Below are positions 52,655-62,639 of a DNA stretch of 64,000 nt, in pieces (position 1 is the stretch's first letter; each line of letters opens with the position of its first letter). The translations under genes and the position numbers were made by a program. The notes below the pieces were generated by a model. It ran no database searches. It was not told the origin of the DNA and saw only the letters and a program-made list of their open reading frames with translations. Origin of the DNA: Nostoc sp. B(2019) (lineage in GTDB: Bacteria; Cyanobacteriota; Cyanobacteriia; Cyanobacteriales; Nostocaceae); contig NZ_WVID01000006.1 in the NCBI RefSeq assembly GCF_010091925.1, positions 1 through 64,000 of the forward strand, in the 5' to 3' direction.

Positions 52655-53824
52655 TTAATAATCTACCCCTCGTTTAAGTTCTACACCTTGATTGGCATAG
52701 TGCTTGTGGCAATAGACCTCAGAGTGAATGCTAGCTAAGTCGAAGTATGCAGGTTGATTTTGGCAGCGACCGGTGATGATGATTTCGGTGTCGCGGGGTT
52801 TGCGGAGCAAAGCTTGAACAATGGGTTCAACGGGGAGTAGTTCCAAATCAACGGTGGGATTGAGTTCATCGAGGATGATAGTTTTGTATAATCCAGAGGC
52901 GATCGCAACTTTAGCGATTTCCCAACCGCGTTCGGCTTCTACATAATCTAATTCTTGCCGGCAATTGCGCCAGACGATCGCATCTCGACCGCAGCGTTGA
53001 TGATCTACCACTTCTGGATATGACTGCTGTAAAGCTGCGATCGCAGCATCTTCTGTATAACCACTACCACCTTTGAGCCACTGCATAATCAATACGCGGG
53101 TAGATCCTGGATGATTGATCCCCCTACCAATTGCCTGTAAAGCTTTTCCCAAAGCACTGGTAGACTTGCCTTTTCCAGCACCAGTATAAATTTCAATCCC
53201 CTCAAGTAAGAGGGCTTTTGCTGTTGGGTGGTGTTGGGGTTTCATTTCTGAGTGAAGATCTGCAATATCGAGTAACTGTTGCGGCGCGGCGCGTCCAGTG
53301 GCGATAATCTCCAATTCTTGGGGTTTAGATTTTAATGTCCGCACTACCTCATCTACTGGAAGCAAACCCAAATCCAGCACCGGGTTAATTTCATCCAAGA
53401 CTACAACTGAATATAAACCGCTGGCGATCGCGCCTTTGGCAACATCCCAACCCCGCGCCGCTTCAGATCGGTCAAAAGAGGTAATTTCTTCTGGCCCAAA
53501 AAATTCGGCACGACCTGTGCGAACCTGGTCAATTAAATGGGGAAAACCGCGCTGTAAAGCTGCGATCGCCCCATCCTCATCGTAGTCACGTTCTGGCCCT
53601 TTCAAAAACCGCAGCAATAAGACGCGGTTGGAATAGCTAGGTGTATTTATCCCCAAGCCGATCGAGCGCAAAACCACCCCTAAAGCTGCTTGGGATTTAC
53701 CTTTCCCTACACCATCGTAGACGTGAATTTGACCAGTGAGCCGTTCAGGACGCACTTGCGCCGTGCGAATACCGATGCCGTTCCTTGTCATCTCTCGAAA
53801 AGCTGTAACGTGGAAGTCTTTCAT
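52655..53824 (-). CDS. Tandem-duplicated CobA/BtuR-type corrinoid adenosyltransferase
   Basis: 389 residues made of two full CobA/BtuR/CobO modules. Module 1 (about 30-205) has the P-loop YDGVGKGKSQAALG and VVLDEINPVLDLGLLPVDEV, then ELEIIATGRAAPQ. Module 2 (about 207-385) has YTGAGKGKSTSALGKALQA and IILDELNPTVDLELLPVEPI, then DTEIIITGRCQNQ. Ordinary CobA is about 180-200 residues and dimerises to adenosylate Co(I) corrinoids; here both halves are in one chain. The modules have diverged, suggesting an old duplication. Both retain the Walker A and the DE(I/L)NP box. Confidence 0.88.
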   Translation of the reverse strand: MKDFHVTAFREMTRNGIGIRTAQVRPERLTGQIHVYDGVGKGKSQAALGVVLRSIGLGINTPSYSNRVLLLRFLKGPERDYDEDGAIAALQRGFPHLIDQVRTGRAEFFGPEEITSFDRSEAARGWDVAKGAIASGLYSVVVLDEINPVLDLGLLPVDEVVRTLKSKPQELEIIATGRAAPQQLLDIADLHSEMKPQHHPTAKALLLEGIEIYTGAGKGKSTSALGKALQAIGRGINHPGSTRVLIMQWLKGGSGYTEDAAIAALQQSYPEVVDHQRCGRDAIVWRNCRQELDYVEAERGWEIAKVAIASGLYKTIILDELNPTVDLELLPVEPIVQALLRKPRDTEIIITGRCQNQPAYFDLASIHSEVYCHKHYANQGVELKRGVDY

Positions 53825-53986
53825 CTTACCTAACGTTATGCACTCTCAGGTAGGGATAAAGGATTGTCATTGGTCATTTATACTACAAAATACAAATAAC
53901 AGTCTTAACGCAAAATGTGCAATTTGTACGCACATCAGCTGATCACAGTTATACTCTCTAAAGTTAACCCTTGCCTGTAACCCTTT

Positions 53987-54523
53987 ATGCTGGAAAACTT
54001 GACACTTCCTACAATTTTTCCTATTGGCGCAATTCTGTTTGACTTTTTATTTTTACTGATGGCTATTCCCATCGAAGCTTATGTTTTTAGCAATCGGCTA
54101 AAATTTGACAAAAAAACTAGCACTTTTTATGCCATCTCTATAAATTTGTTTTCCAGCGTACTTGGTTGGGTTATATTTTTTGTATCTGAGCCAATATTAC
54201 CAATACAGTTTAAAACGCAATTAATTAATTATGTATTTTTTAATAGCTTTAAATCAGCTAGTGCCCAAAGTTTACTAATTTTAACTGCTTTTATAATTTT
54301 TTTTGCTACTTTTTTAATGAAATTTTTTCTTTTAAGAATCTTACTTGTATCATTAACGGAAAAACCTTGGAAAAAAGAAGAGGAGCAAACATCTCCGCGA
54401 AAAAAATGGCGTCGTTTCAGCAGTGCTAAATTGCAAAATACAAATTTGGCTACTACTACATTAATAGCAAATTCCCTGAGCTATAGTGCTATTACTATTG
54501 TTTTGTTTATTAGCTCAAGGTAG
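53987..54523 (+). CDS. fraC: Filament integrity protein FraC
   Basis: 178 residues with about four membrane spans ([57 protein letters not shown], and a C-terminal [19 protein letters not shown]). A basic cytosolic loop ([18 protein letters not shown]) lies between the last two. Size, topology and the following genes match FraC of Anabaena 7120 (alr2392-type). FraC localises to septa between vegetative cells and heterocysts and is needed for septal junction function and long filaments. It is first of a fraC-fraD-fraE run. Confidence 0.87.
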   Translation: MLENLTLPTIFPIGAILFDFLFLLMAIPIEAYVFSNRLKFDKKTSTFYAISINLFSSVLGWVIFFVSEPILPIQFKTQLINYVFFNSFKSASAQSLLILTAFIIFFATFLMKFFLLRILLVSLTEKPWKKEEEQTSPRKKWRRFSSAKLQNTNLATTTLIANSLSYSAITIVLFISSR

Positions 54524-54589
54524 TAGAAATTTAATTATTTTGGTTTGAGGATAAACAGTGATTACTTAATCAATATAGAGAGGTAAATC

Positions 54590-55597
54590 ATGAACATATT
54601 GTTTAAAGATGCATTCGGAGTATTTAAATTTATTGAAGGGCTTTACGCAGGAGTTAAAAAGGTATTAATTCCACCTAAAGCCTATTCCTGGCAAACATTT
54701 ATTTACTTGAGTGTTTTTTCTTGGGTATTATCATATTTTGCTACGGGTTATATAAGAGATATAATTGCATTTTGCGGTTGGTTATTTTTAATTTCTGGTA
54801 CAGCTTGGTATACCACTGAAGACCCGTTGAGGGTTCCTGGCACTTTTATGCCAGTAGGAGCAGTGATTACTGGATTCTTAGTTAGTGTTTTTGCATTTGG
54901 AAATCAAGAAGATGTAATTACACCAAGAACAATTGTTTTTTGGCCGACGATTTCAGCACTAATTACAGCAATTCCCGAATTTATTGAAGGAACTGATACT
55001 GACGCTAAAGCTCAGATTCCTAAGCCGGAAGACCGCCAAAGAATCCTAATTTTAGTTGCCAGTTGTATGTTATTAAGTTGTTGGATTCAGTTTTACTTTG
55101 TAATGGATAATTGGTTACGAGAATATCCCAGTTTGCAGGCAGATAATTTTAAGCGCAGTACCTTTGTTGTGAGAACACAAGGTCCAGAAAAAATACCAGA
55201 AAACGGTGTTGTAATTCTAGAAAAACTTCAACCACTGATAGAAGAACAAATAGCTGAAAGACCTTGGTCGGAAGTTGAAAGATGGCTGTTAGATGCAAAG
55301 CTACAGGTAAGAAATGCGGGTAAACAAGTAATTGCAAATAACTTAGCAGAATATGAAGAAAAAAATCTGTGGCTTGTTGAACCGCGTGTAGCCAATATCA
55401 AGTCTGGGTATATATTAGATTTACTAAGTATTTGGACAGGCCCTAGTTCTAACCCACGCGGGTATTACTTAAAGAAATCTTGTCGAGTCGAACCAGTTGC
55501 AGCAACAAATGGATCTGGGGATAAAATCACGGTTGCAGAAATTGAATGCGATCGCCTCAGTAAATTTATTGCAGGGCCACCGCCTCCACAGCAGTGA
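54590..55597 (+). CDS. fraD: Septal protein FraD
   Basis: 335 residues. Five hydrophobic spans lie in the N-terminal half (SWQTFIYLSVFSWVLSYFAT, IAFCGWLFLISGTAWY, FMPVGAVITGFLVSVFAFG, TIVFWPTISALITAIPEF, ILILVASCMLLSCWIQFYFV). A periplasmic C-terminal part follows with helical/coiled character (VVILEKLQPLIEEQIAERPW) and paired cysteines near the end (KKSCRVEPV, AEIECDRLS). FraD is a septal-junction component in Anabaena. It starts 66 bp after fraC with Shine-Dalgarno AGAGAGG. Confidence 0.88.
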   Translation: MNILFKDAFGVFKFIEGLYAGVKKVLIPPKAYSWQTFIYLSVFSWVLSYFATGYIRDIIAFCGWLFLISGTAWYTTEDPLRVPGTFMPVGAVITGFLVSVFAFGNQEDVITPRTIVFWPTISALITAIPEFIEGTDTDAKAQIPKPEDRQRILILVASCMLLSCWIQFYFVMDNWLREYPSLQADNFKRSTFVVRTQGPEKIPENGVVILEKLQPLIEEQIAERPWSEVERWLLDAKLQVRNAGKQVIANNLAEYEEKNLWLVEPRVANIKSGYILDLLSIWTGPSSNPRGYYLKKSCRVEPVAATNGSGDKITVAEIECDRLSKFIAGPPPPQQ

Positions 55598-55619
55598 GAA
55601 GCAGGGAGCAGGGTAAAAG

Positions 55620-55695
55620 GATGGTTTTTCCCTTTCCCCCTTACCCCTTACCCCTTTCCCTTTTCCCAATGACAAATGACAAATGACAAATAACT
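55620..55695. repeat. Pyrimidine tract and (ATGACAA)n tandem repeat between fraD and fraE
   Basis: CCCTTTCCCCCTTACCCCTTACCCC is followed by three ATGACAA-type units just before the fraE ATG. This is STRR-like sequence inserted within the operon leader. Confidence 0.7.
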
Positions 55696-56475
55696 ATGAA
55701 CTTAGGCAGAATTTTTGTACTAGCAAAGAATGTGTTTCAGGAAGTGGTACGCGATCGCATCCTTTATATTATCGGTTTTTATGCAGTAATAATTGCGATC
55801 GCTTTCCGCGTACTCCCCGAATTTGCGGCAACGACCGAAGATAAAATGTTTTTAGACTTCGGAATTGCGGCGATGAGTGCAATTGGTTTAATTGTTGCAA
55901 TATTTGTGGGTACGGGATTGGTTAACAAAGAAATTGAAAAACGTACTGTTTTGATGTTAATTGCAAAACCTATTAGCCGCAGTGAAATTATTATTGGCAA
56001 ATATTTAGGTCTATCCGCAGTGCTAGCCGTACTAGTGGGCGCGATGACAACAATTTATCTGGGATTTTTGCAATTTGGGAATATTACTTCTCCAACGGTA
56101 AGTATTCTGATTGCTACAATTTTCTTATTTTTACAGTTGTCTTTAATCAGTGCTATAGCTATTGCCTTGGGTGTTTTTACTGGCTCGCTGTTAGCAACTG
56201 CTTTAACATTTGCTGTTTATTTAATGGGGAATATTACCCAAGACTTAGCACAACTCGGTCGTCTTAGTCGCAATCCTGGTATGGAACGCCTCACACAAGG
56301 CTTGTATCTCATTTTGCCAGACTTATCTCGATTAGACTTGAAAAACGACGCGGTTTATGGCTTACAAGCACTACCCGACGCAACTGCATTGATTACTAGC
56401 GCTGGTTATGGCGTATTGTACAGTGTCATGCTCTTGGCGATCGCTATTCTCGTCTTTTCACAACGGGAGTTTTAG
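55696..56475 (+). CDS. fraE: ABC-2-type permease FraE
   Basis: 259 residues with six predicted spans: YIIGFYAVIIAIAFRVLPE, FGIAAMSAIGLIVAIFVGTG, LGLSAVLAVLVGAMTTIYLG, a following SILIATIFLFLQLSLISAIA stretch, LLATALTFAVYLMGNI, and a C-terminal LYSVMLLAIAILVFSQ. The cytosolic NKEIEKRTVLMLIAKPISRS segment is typical of ABC-2 (CcmB/NatB-like) permeases. It is third in fraCDE; fraE mutants in Anabaena fragment under nitrogen starvation. A cognate ATPase is not adjacent. Confidence 0.88.
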   Translation: MNLGRIFVLAKNVFQEVVRDRILYIIGFYAVIIAIAFRVLPEFAATTEDKMFLDFGIAAMSAIGLIVAIFVGTGLVNKEIEKRTVLMLIAKPISRSEIIIGKYLGLSAVLAVLVGAMTTIYLGFLQFGNITSPTVSILIATIFLFLQLSLISAIAIALGVFTGSLLATALTFAVYLMGNITQDLAQLGRLSRNPGMERLTQGLYLILPDLSRLDLKNDAVYGLQALPDATALITSAGYGVLYSVMLLAIAILVFSQREF

Positions 56476-56556
56476 TTATTTGTCAAGAGTCAAGGGTCAT
56501 TAATTATTCTCTCCTCTGTTCCTCTCTGCTTCTTAGCTCCCCCCAATGCCCCAATT

Positions 56557-57222
56557 TCAATAAACTAGTATCTGAGGTTGCTCAATTGTGCCATCAGGCA
56601 TGATGGTATCCCGAAACTTTGCATAAATCAGGTTTGTTTCCCACAGGTTGGCTTCACTTAAGTTTGCTTTAGTTAAATTGGCCCATGTGAGGTCTGCACC
56701 ATTTAAATTAGCTTCGGTTAAATTAGCTTCTAGTAACATTGCTCCACATAACTTTGCTCCGGCGAGATTTGCTCTTACTAAGTTAGCTTCAATCAGCGAT
56801 GCTTCAATTAATATGGCTTTACTCAAGTCTGCTTCACTCAAATCCGCACCACACAGAGAAGTACCCCAAAGTTTACTACCTATAAATTTCACTCGCCATA
56901 AGAAAGTTCCGCACAAATTTGCTTGCGTTAAATCAGCATTCGTCAAATTAGCTTCACACAAAGAAGCTTCATGCAAATTAGCTTCACGCAAATTAGCTTC
57001 CATTAAATTTGCGTTACTTAAATTTGCACGAGTCAAAATAGAACCGCATAGATTTGCGCCATGCAAATCTGCTCCTATGAGGTTAACACCGCTTAAATCA
57101 ACTGTTCTCAGGTCGATTCCACTCAAGTCACATCCACTTAAATCCCGTTGATCAAAACATTTATTTGTAATTTGACTTAATATAAATTCCTGCTGGTCAG
57201 CATAATTTCTCATGGCATCCAC
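56557..57222 (-). CDS. Cytosolic pentapeptide-repeat protein
   Basis: 221 residues, almost wholly A(N/D)LxX repeats from about residue 20 to 205 (CDLSGIDLRTVDLSGVNLIG, ANLSNANLMEANLREANLHE). That predicts a right-handed quadrilateral beta-helix of about nine coils. No signal peptide and no membrane segment are present. A short N-terminal helix (MRNYADQQEFILSQITNK) may cap the helix. Functions in this family range from gyrase mimics to lipid export. Nothing in context (fraE convergent) narrows it. Confidence 0.85.
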   Translation of the reverse strand: MDAMRNYADQQEFILSQITNKCFDQRDLSGCDLSGIDLRTVDLSGVNLIGADLHGANLCGSILTRANLSNANLMEANLREANLHEASLCEANLTNADLTQANLCGTFLWRVKFIGSKLWGTSLCGADLSEADLSKAILIEASLIEANLVRANLAGAKLCGAMLLEANLTEANLNGADLTWANLTKANLSEANLWETNLIYAKFRDTIMPDGTIEQPQILVY

Positions 57223-57780
57223 CTCAGGGTGTAATTTATTTTAAAGACTGTTTTTGAGAGCTACCGTATATTGAGAGTACACCCCAAAGTCAATCAACTA
57301 AGCAAATAATCGGCAATAAATTCTAGAAAAATCGCTAAGAACTTGAAAATACGCCCTTACAGTGGTTATTGAAACAAAAAACGCTGACATAGGTCACGAA
57401 ATATTGATAAAAGGGATTAAAGATTAGGAATTGGGAATGAGCTAATATTCATCAAGCAAATTGTTCCCAGTATCTAGTCCCGATTACTCAGTCTCCTGTT
57501 CCTTTTATATGTAGCATTTTTTTAATACACACTTATAAAATCATGCACTAAGTAAGAGTAATAGTAATCTTAAAAGTTTTAAATTATCAACTTTTTGTTA
57601 AACCCCTATCTCTAGGAGGATTTATTTGCTTCCCAAGTTAGATTACAAAAAAACGGGGATTTTTTTATGCAAAAATATACTGTATTCCTGTGAAAGACCT
57701 GCTAGCTAACTACTTTCTAAGTGAGTCATCGCAAATTATTTTTACAAAAAACTTCCGTCTAGTTCATTGAAGCTAACAAG
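57223..57780. other. Spacer between pentapeptide gene and histidine kinase
   Basis: No gene is seen. 57604-57660 has ACCCC...GGGGATTTTTTT, a weak, long-loop terminator-like pairing, and an AGGAGG at 57615 without a following frame. The rest is AT-rich. Confidence 0.45.
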
Positions 57781-60405
57781 ATGCAAGATCAGGAAAAATT
57801 AGATTATCGGCTGACTGATGAGCAGCTAAAAAATCCGTCACACAGCAGCAGACAACTGTATTACCCGGCGATCGCCACTACCGAGCAGGGGATGTTGTTT
57901 CAGCTTGCTGATGGTAGCATACAAGCATGTAATGCCAGTGCTGAGCGCATTTTGGGAATCACGTCCGAGCAGATACAGGGATGGACTTTCTTTAATTCCT
58001 CTTGGCAAGCTATTCATGAAGACGGATCGCCTTTGAGTGCGGAAACTCACCCAGCTATAGTTGCTTGGAATACAGGTAAGCCCTTTTTAAACTTTGTTAT
58101 GGGTTTGTATGAGCCAAAAGGTGAGTTAATTTGGCTATTGATGAATTCACAGCCTTTATTCATGGCTGATAAAACCGCACCCTACGCAGTTGTATCGACC
58201 TTTAGTGATATTACGCGCGAGAAACGGATAGACGAAACAGACAGATTGATGCGGATGGTAGCGATAGATGTAGATATCACTGAGCGCAATCGGTTAGAAG
58301 CAGCGTTACAGGAGAGTGAAGAACGATTTCGTCAAATAGCAGATGCATCTTCCACCCTGATTTGGATGTCTGGCGTTGATCAACTCTGTTACTACTTTAA
58401 TAAACCTTGGCTGGAATTTACAGGGCGGGTGATGGAACAAGAAATCGGTCATGGTTGGTCACAAGGGGTGCATCCTGATGATTTACAGCGCTGTTTTGAA
58501 ACTTATGTCAATGCGTTTGATGCCCGTAAAGATTTTAGAATGGAGTATCGGCTCAAACGCTTTGATGAGCAGTACCGTTGGATTTTAGATATAGGCGTAC
58601 CACGCTTTACTTTAGAGGATAATTTTCTTGGTTATATTGGCTTATGTATTGACATTACCGAACGCAAACAAGCAGAAGCAGAACAGGAAAAAATGCTAGT
58701 GCGATCGCAGCAATACGCCAGCCAATTACATGGGTTGACTGAGGCAGCATTAAAGATTAATTCAACACTCTCTATCGAAGAAGTCATCCGATTAATTACG
58801 GAGCAGGCACGTGCCATTATCGGCGCACATCAATCAGTTACCAGCATGACGATTGAAAATAGTTGGGCAAAGTCGATCAGTTCGATTTCACTCTCAGATA
58901 AGTATGCTGCATGGCGAGATTATCATGAAAAGGCTGATGGGTCAGGGATTTATGCCTGTGTTTGCCAGATGAATCGTCCTATACGGATGACTCAGGCCGA
59001 ACTTGAGCTTCATCCCAAGTGGCTAGGGTTTGGCAAAGAAGCCGAAAATCATCCCCCAATGCGTGGGTGGTTAGCTGCACCACTAATTGGACGCAATGGC
59101 CGCAATATTGGATTAATTCAGTTATCTGACAAATACGAGGGTGAGTTTACCGAAGAAGACGAAGCGATTATTGTACAGTTAGCCCAAATGGCATCGATCG
59201 CAATTGAAAACACCCGGTTGTATGCAGCCGAACAGCAAGCGCGGACTCAAGCTGAAGAGGCCAACGGCATCAAAGATGAGTTTCTAGCTGTACTTTCCCA
59301 CGAGTTGCGATCGCCACTGAACCCGATTTTGGGTTGGTCTAAGTTACTCCAAAGTCGTAAATTTGACGCCACAAAAACAGCAGCAGCTTTAGCAACAATT
59401 GAGCGAAATGCCAAGTTACAGGCGCAACTGATAGAAGACTTGTTAGATGTCTCGCGCATTCTCCAGGGGAAACTGACGTTAAATGTTGGCAAGGTAAATC
59501 TGGTATCGACTGTTTCGGCTGCACTGGAGACAGTACGTTTAGCAGCGGAAGCAAAATCCATCGATGTGAAATTGTCGCTTGTTTCTGAAGATGATCAGAT
59601 TCATCCGACATTTTTAGTAATGGGTGATTCCAACCGCTTGCAACAAGTTCTCTGGAATTTGCTTTCCAACGCCGTCAAGTTTACTTCCCCAGGCGGGCGA
59701 GTAGAAGTTAGGCTAAAGCATGTTGACTCTTGTGCTCAAATTGAAGTCATTGATACGGGTAAAGGAATTAACCCTAACTTTTTACCTTATGTATTTGATT
59801 ACTTCCGCCAAGCAGATAGCGCTACTACCAGAAAATTTGGTGGACTGGGATTAGGGTTAGCGATCGTCCAACAGATAGTAGAACTACACGGTGGTACAGT
59901 CTTAGCAGCAAGTGCCGGCGAAGGGCAGGGGGCAATATTTACAGTTAATTTACCACTCTGGCACGCAAACGCAATCGCACAAGAAAGCCCACAAGAGGAC
60001 GAAGTAGACTCCTTGGGCAATCTTCAGGGATTTAAAATACTGGTTGTCGATGATGACACCGATTCGCGGGACTTTATCAGCTTCGTGCTGTCAGAAGAAG
60101 GGGCAGAAGTAATAGCGGTGTCATCGGCTATGAAAGCATTGCAAGCCTTAGCAGAGTCTAAACCAGATGTTCTATTGAGCGATATTGGAATGCCGGACAT
60201 GGACGGCTATATGCTGATTCGCCAAGTTAGAACCTGGCTACCAGAACAAGGGGGAAAAATACCAGCGATCGCTCTCACTGCCTATGCTGGAGAGTATAAT
60301 CAACAACAGGCACTCTCCGCAGGTTTTCAGATGCACGTCACTAAGCCAGCAGAACCTTCTGAGCTAGTTACAGCCGTTGTCAGACTGGCTGATAAAAAAG
60401 TTTAG
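57781..60405 (+). CDS. Hybrid sensor histidine kinase (PAS-PAS-GAF-HisKA-HATPase-REC)
   Basis: 874 residues. PAS-1 (about 35-150; SIQACNASAERILGITSEQI), PAS-2 with PAC (about 180-297; WLEFTGRVMEQEIGHGWSQG, FLGYIGLCIDITERK) and GAF (about 325-485; APLIGRNGRNIGLIQLSDKY) come first. Then HisKA with H507 in VLSHELRSPLNPILGWSKLL, and HATPase_c with N box NLLSNAVKFTSPGG, DTGKGI and GLGLGLAIV. The C-terminal receiver (about 755-872) has D801 in LLSDIGMPDMDG and K855 in HVTKPAEP. All phospho-relay residues are present. It is cytosolic with no membrane span. The signal and downstream partner are unknown; no response regulator adjoins. Confidence 0.93.
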   Translation: MQDQEKLDYRLTDEQLKNPSHSSRQLYYPAIATTEQGMLFQLADGSIQACNASAERILGITSEQIQGWTFFNSSWQAIHEDGSPLSAETHPAIVAWNTGKPFLNFVMGLYEPKGELIWLLMNSQPLFMADKTAPYAVVSTFSDITREKRIDETDRLMRMVAIDVDITERNRLEAALQESEERFRQIADASSTLIWMSGVDQLCYYFNKPWLEFTGRVMEQEIGHGWSQGVHPDDLQRCFETYVNAFDARKDFRMEYRLKRFDEQYRWILDIGVPRFTLEDNFLGYIGLCIDITERKQAEAEQEKMLVRSQQYASQLHGLTEAALKINSTLSIEEVIRLITEQARAIIGAHQSVTSMTIENSWAKSISSISLSDKYAAWRDYHEKADGSGIYACVCQMNRPIRMTQAELELHPKWLGFGKEAENHPPMRGWLAAPLIGRNGRNIGLIQLSDKYEGEFTEEDEAIIVQLAQMASIAIENTRLYAAEQQARTQAEEANGIKDEFLAVLSHELRSPLNPILGWSKLLQSRKFDATKTAAALATIERNAKLQAQLIEDLLDVSRILQGKLTLNVGKVNLVSTVSAALETVRLAAEAKSIDVKLSLVSEDDQIHPTFLVMGDSNRLQQVLWNLLSNAVKFTSPGGRVEVRLKHVDSCAQIEVIDTGKGINPNFLPYVFDYFRQADSATTRKFGGLGLGLAIVQQIVELHGGTVLAASAGEGQGAIFTVNLPLWHANAIAQESPQEDEVDSLGNLQGFKILVVDDDTDSRDFISFVLSEEGAEVIAVSSAMKALQALAESKPDVLLSDIGMPDMDGYMLIRQVRTWLPEQGGKIPAIALTAYAGEYNQQQALSAGFQMHVTKPAEPSELVTAVVRLADKKV

Positions 60406-60436
60406 TAGTCATTGGTCATTTGTTAAAAGTCAAAGA

Positions 60437-61891
60437 TTAAGGTGAATTTCTAGAAGTGACGGAGCGTTGCAAATTAGCTAGAGCGCGGTTGTAATCTAAA
60501 ATAGCTGTGACTCGATTACCTTCTGCTCTTGTCAGATCGTTTTCAGCAGCAATCACCTCAGTTTGAGTACCTACACCAGCTTGAAACCTCAGCCTAGCTA
60601 GATTCAGAGATTCTTTAGCTTGATTTAAAGCTACAGAAGAAGTCTGCACATTATTCCGGTTGGCTTGTAACTGAGAATAGAACTGTTCTACATCAAAGCG
60701 AATTTGGTCACGCTGGTTAGCAAATTGATTTTCGGCGATCGCAGTATTAACTCTCGATTGAGCCGCACGCGCTCTTGCTGCTCCTCCATCGAACAAATTT
60801 TGATTTGCTTGAACTCCTACTGAGTAGCCATCGGTAACGCCGACACCATCGTTATATCGATCTAGCAGGCTGTAACTACTTGCCAAACTAATTTGCGGCC
60901 CCAGAGATGAAAGTGCTTGCCGTCGCTGTTGCTCGCTAATATTACGTTGTGCTAAAAACTGTTGTAGTTCTGGACGGTTTTGAAAAGCTTGGATGATAGT
61001 TTGTTCTACTGTTGGTTGCCAAAGACCCGCTAATTGTACGGGGTCTGCTGCACTGATATTCACCGACTGCGCCAAACTTAACCGAGTTGCTAACCGACGA
61101 CGAGCAATTTCCTGCTGCGAGAGAGAATTAGTTAGAATTTGTTGGGCATTTGCTAAATTTACTTGAGCTTGCAGCACATCAAATCGCGTACCCACTCCAG
61201 CTTGTTCTCTAGCTTGAGTATCCCGTAAACTAGCCTGGGCATTTTCCACAGCAGACCGATTAATTCGTACTTGTTCATCTGCTTGTTGCAAATCGTAATA
61301 TTCAGTTGTGACATTCAGCCGAACTTCTAAAGACCTGTTCTCAACATCTAACTCATCTACCCGTAGCTGTTCCTCAGCTGCTCGGATTCTAGCTTGCCGA
61401 CTACCAGAGGTATAGAGGTCATAATTCAGTTGTGCTGAACCATTGAAAGAAGTACTGGATGAAGATGAACTGCTACCAGCAGGTGGACTTGTAATCACAT
61501 TATTACCACTGTTGGTAATACCGCTATTAACACCAAGAGTAGGAAACAAAGCAGCTTGAGACTCGCGTAGCGCCGAGCGACTGCGTTCTAACTGTAATAA
61601 GGCTAGCTGTAACTCTTGATTGTTGCGTCGTGCTAGTTCCAAAGCCTGCGCTAAACTAATTGGCACAGTTGCCTGAATCCTTACTTCCTCTGACTTAGTG
61701 GGAAACTGTAGAAGATTAGGGTTGGGGTTAAGGGAATTGGGAACTTGCACAGAACTAGTACCCGTGACGCTTGGGGATTTCTGCGTTAGTGGGGGAGTTG
61801 TTGCATCTGCACTTCTGGCTAAAGTTGGAATGAGAAAAGCGAACGCCACAGTAACCCAGGTAGAATGCACAAACAATAAGGTCAAATTCAT
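60437..61891 (-). CDS. TolC-family outer-membrane efflux protein
   Basis: 484 residues with a signal peptide (LLFVHSTWVTVAFAFLIPTL, cleavage after ARSADA-like). Two OEP repeats follow: ISLAQALELARRNNQELQLA, LRESQAALFPTLGVNSGITN, VQANQNLFDGGAARARAAQS, LRFQAGVGTQTEVIAAENDL and YNRALANLQRSV. TolC trimers form the outer-membrane channel for ABC or RND efflux. It lies downstream of the MacB-type ATPase and permease on the same strand, so it is probably the third component. The heterocystous homologue HgdD/DevBCA pathway is the obvious comparison, but this set cannot be equated with it. Confidence 0.9.
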   Translation of the reverse strand: MNLTLLFVHSTWVTVAFAFLIPTLARSADATTPPLTQKSPSVTGTSSVQVPNSLNPNPNLLQFPTKSEEVRIQATVPISLAQALELARRNNQELQLALLQLERSRSALRESQAALFPTLGVNSGITNSGNNVITSPPAGSSSSSSSTSFNGSAQLNYDLYTSGSRQARIRAAEEQLRVDELDVENRSLEVRLNVTTEYYDLQQADEQVRINRSAVENAQASLRDTQAREQAGVGTRFDVLQAQVNLANAQQILTNSLSQQEIARRRLATRLSLAQSVNISAADPVQLAGLWQPTVEQTIIQAFQNRPELQQFLAQRNISEQQRRQALSSLGPQISLASSYSLLDRYNDGVGVTDGYSVGVQANQNLFDGGAARARAAQSRVNTAIAENQFANQRDQIRFDVEQFYSQLQANRNNVQTSSVALNQAKESLNLARLRFQAGVGTQTEVIAAENDLTRAEGNRVTAILDYNRALANLQRSVTSRNSP

Positions 61892-61967
61892 AGTGGTAAT
61901 TAATTGTATTGCTCTACAACTTTGAGGATGAGATCAAAAATTACCCCTCTGACTTTAATTTACAGAA

Positions 61968-62639
61968 TCAGTTGACAATCATACCATCTTGGACTCGAAT
62001 AATTCTTTTAGTTTGGGCTGCAATATCTGGTTCATGAGTAACAATCACAATCGTGATCCCTTGCTGATTGAGTTCCGTCAGTAAACTCATCACCTCGTGG
62101 GAAGTCTCAGTGTCTAAAGCTCCCGTTGGCTCATCAGCCAAGACTAATGCAGGTCGGTTGACCAAAGCGCGAGCAATAGCTACTCGTTGTTGTTGTCCGC
62201 CAGAGAGTTGACTAGGACGATTGGAAATACGTTCCCCTAAACCCACTCTTTCCAAAGCTTCTAATGCTCTTTCACGGCGTTTTGGCTTGGGTAAATTGGC
62301 GTAAACCATTGGCAACATAACATTTTCCAGCGCTGTTGCCCGCGCCAGCAAGTTAAATTGTTGGAAAACAAAACCTATTCTTTGGTTACGAATATACGCT
62401 AATTCATCATCATCAAAAGTAGTTAGGTTTCTGCCTTCAAAAATATAGTGTCCAGTAGTGGGACGATCCAGACACCCCACAATATTCATCAACGTGGACT
62501 TACCCGAACCTGACGCACCCATAATGGACACATATTCCCCCTCCTCAATGGAGAGTTGAATTCCCTTGAGTATAGGAACAGTAACTTCTCCTAAATAGTA
62601 AGTTTTAGTAATGGATTCCAGCCAAATCATCGTTGTCAT
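61968..62639 (-). CDS. MacB/LolD/DevA-type ABC transporter ATPase
   Basis: 223 residues with Walker [11 protein letters not shown]-loop [18 protein letters not shown], signature [15 protein letters not shown], Walker [14 protein letters not shown] and H-loop [11 protein letters not shown]. The N-terminal [20 protein letters not shown], then LKG is typical of the MacB/LolD/FtsE family working with FtsX-like permeases. The permease gene is just upstream, 343 bp away, and TolC 76 bp downstream, forming a tripartite efflux set. Confidence 0.93.
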   Translation of the reverse strand: MTTMIWLESITKTYYLGEVTVPILKGIQLSIEEGEYVSIMGASGSGKSTLMNIVGCLDRPTTGHYIFEGRNLTTFDDDELAYIRNQRIGFVFQQFNLLARATALENVMLPMVYANLPKPKRRERALEALERVGLGERISNRPSQLSGGQQQRVAIARALVNRPALVLADEPTGALDTETSHEVMSLLTELNQQGITIVIVTHEPDIAAQTKRIIRVQDGMIVN

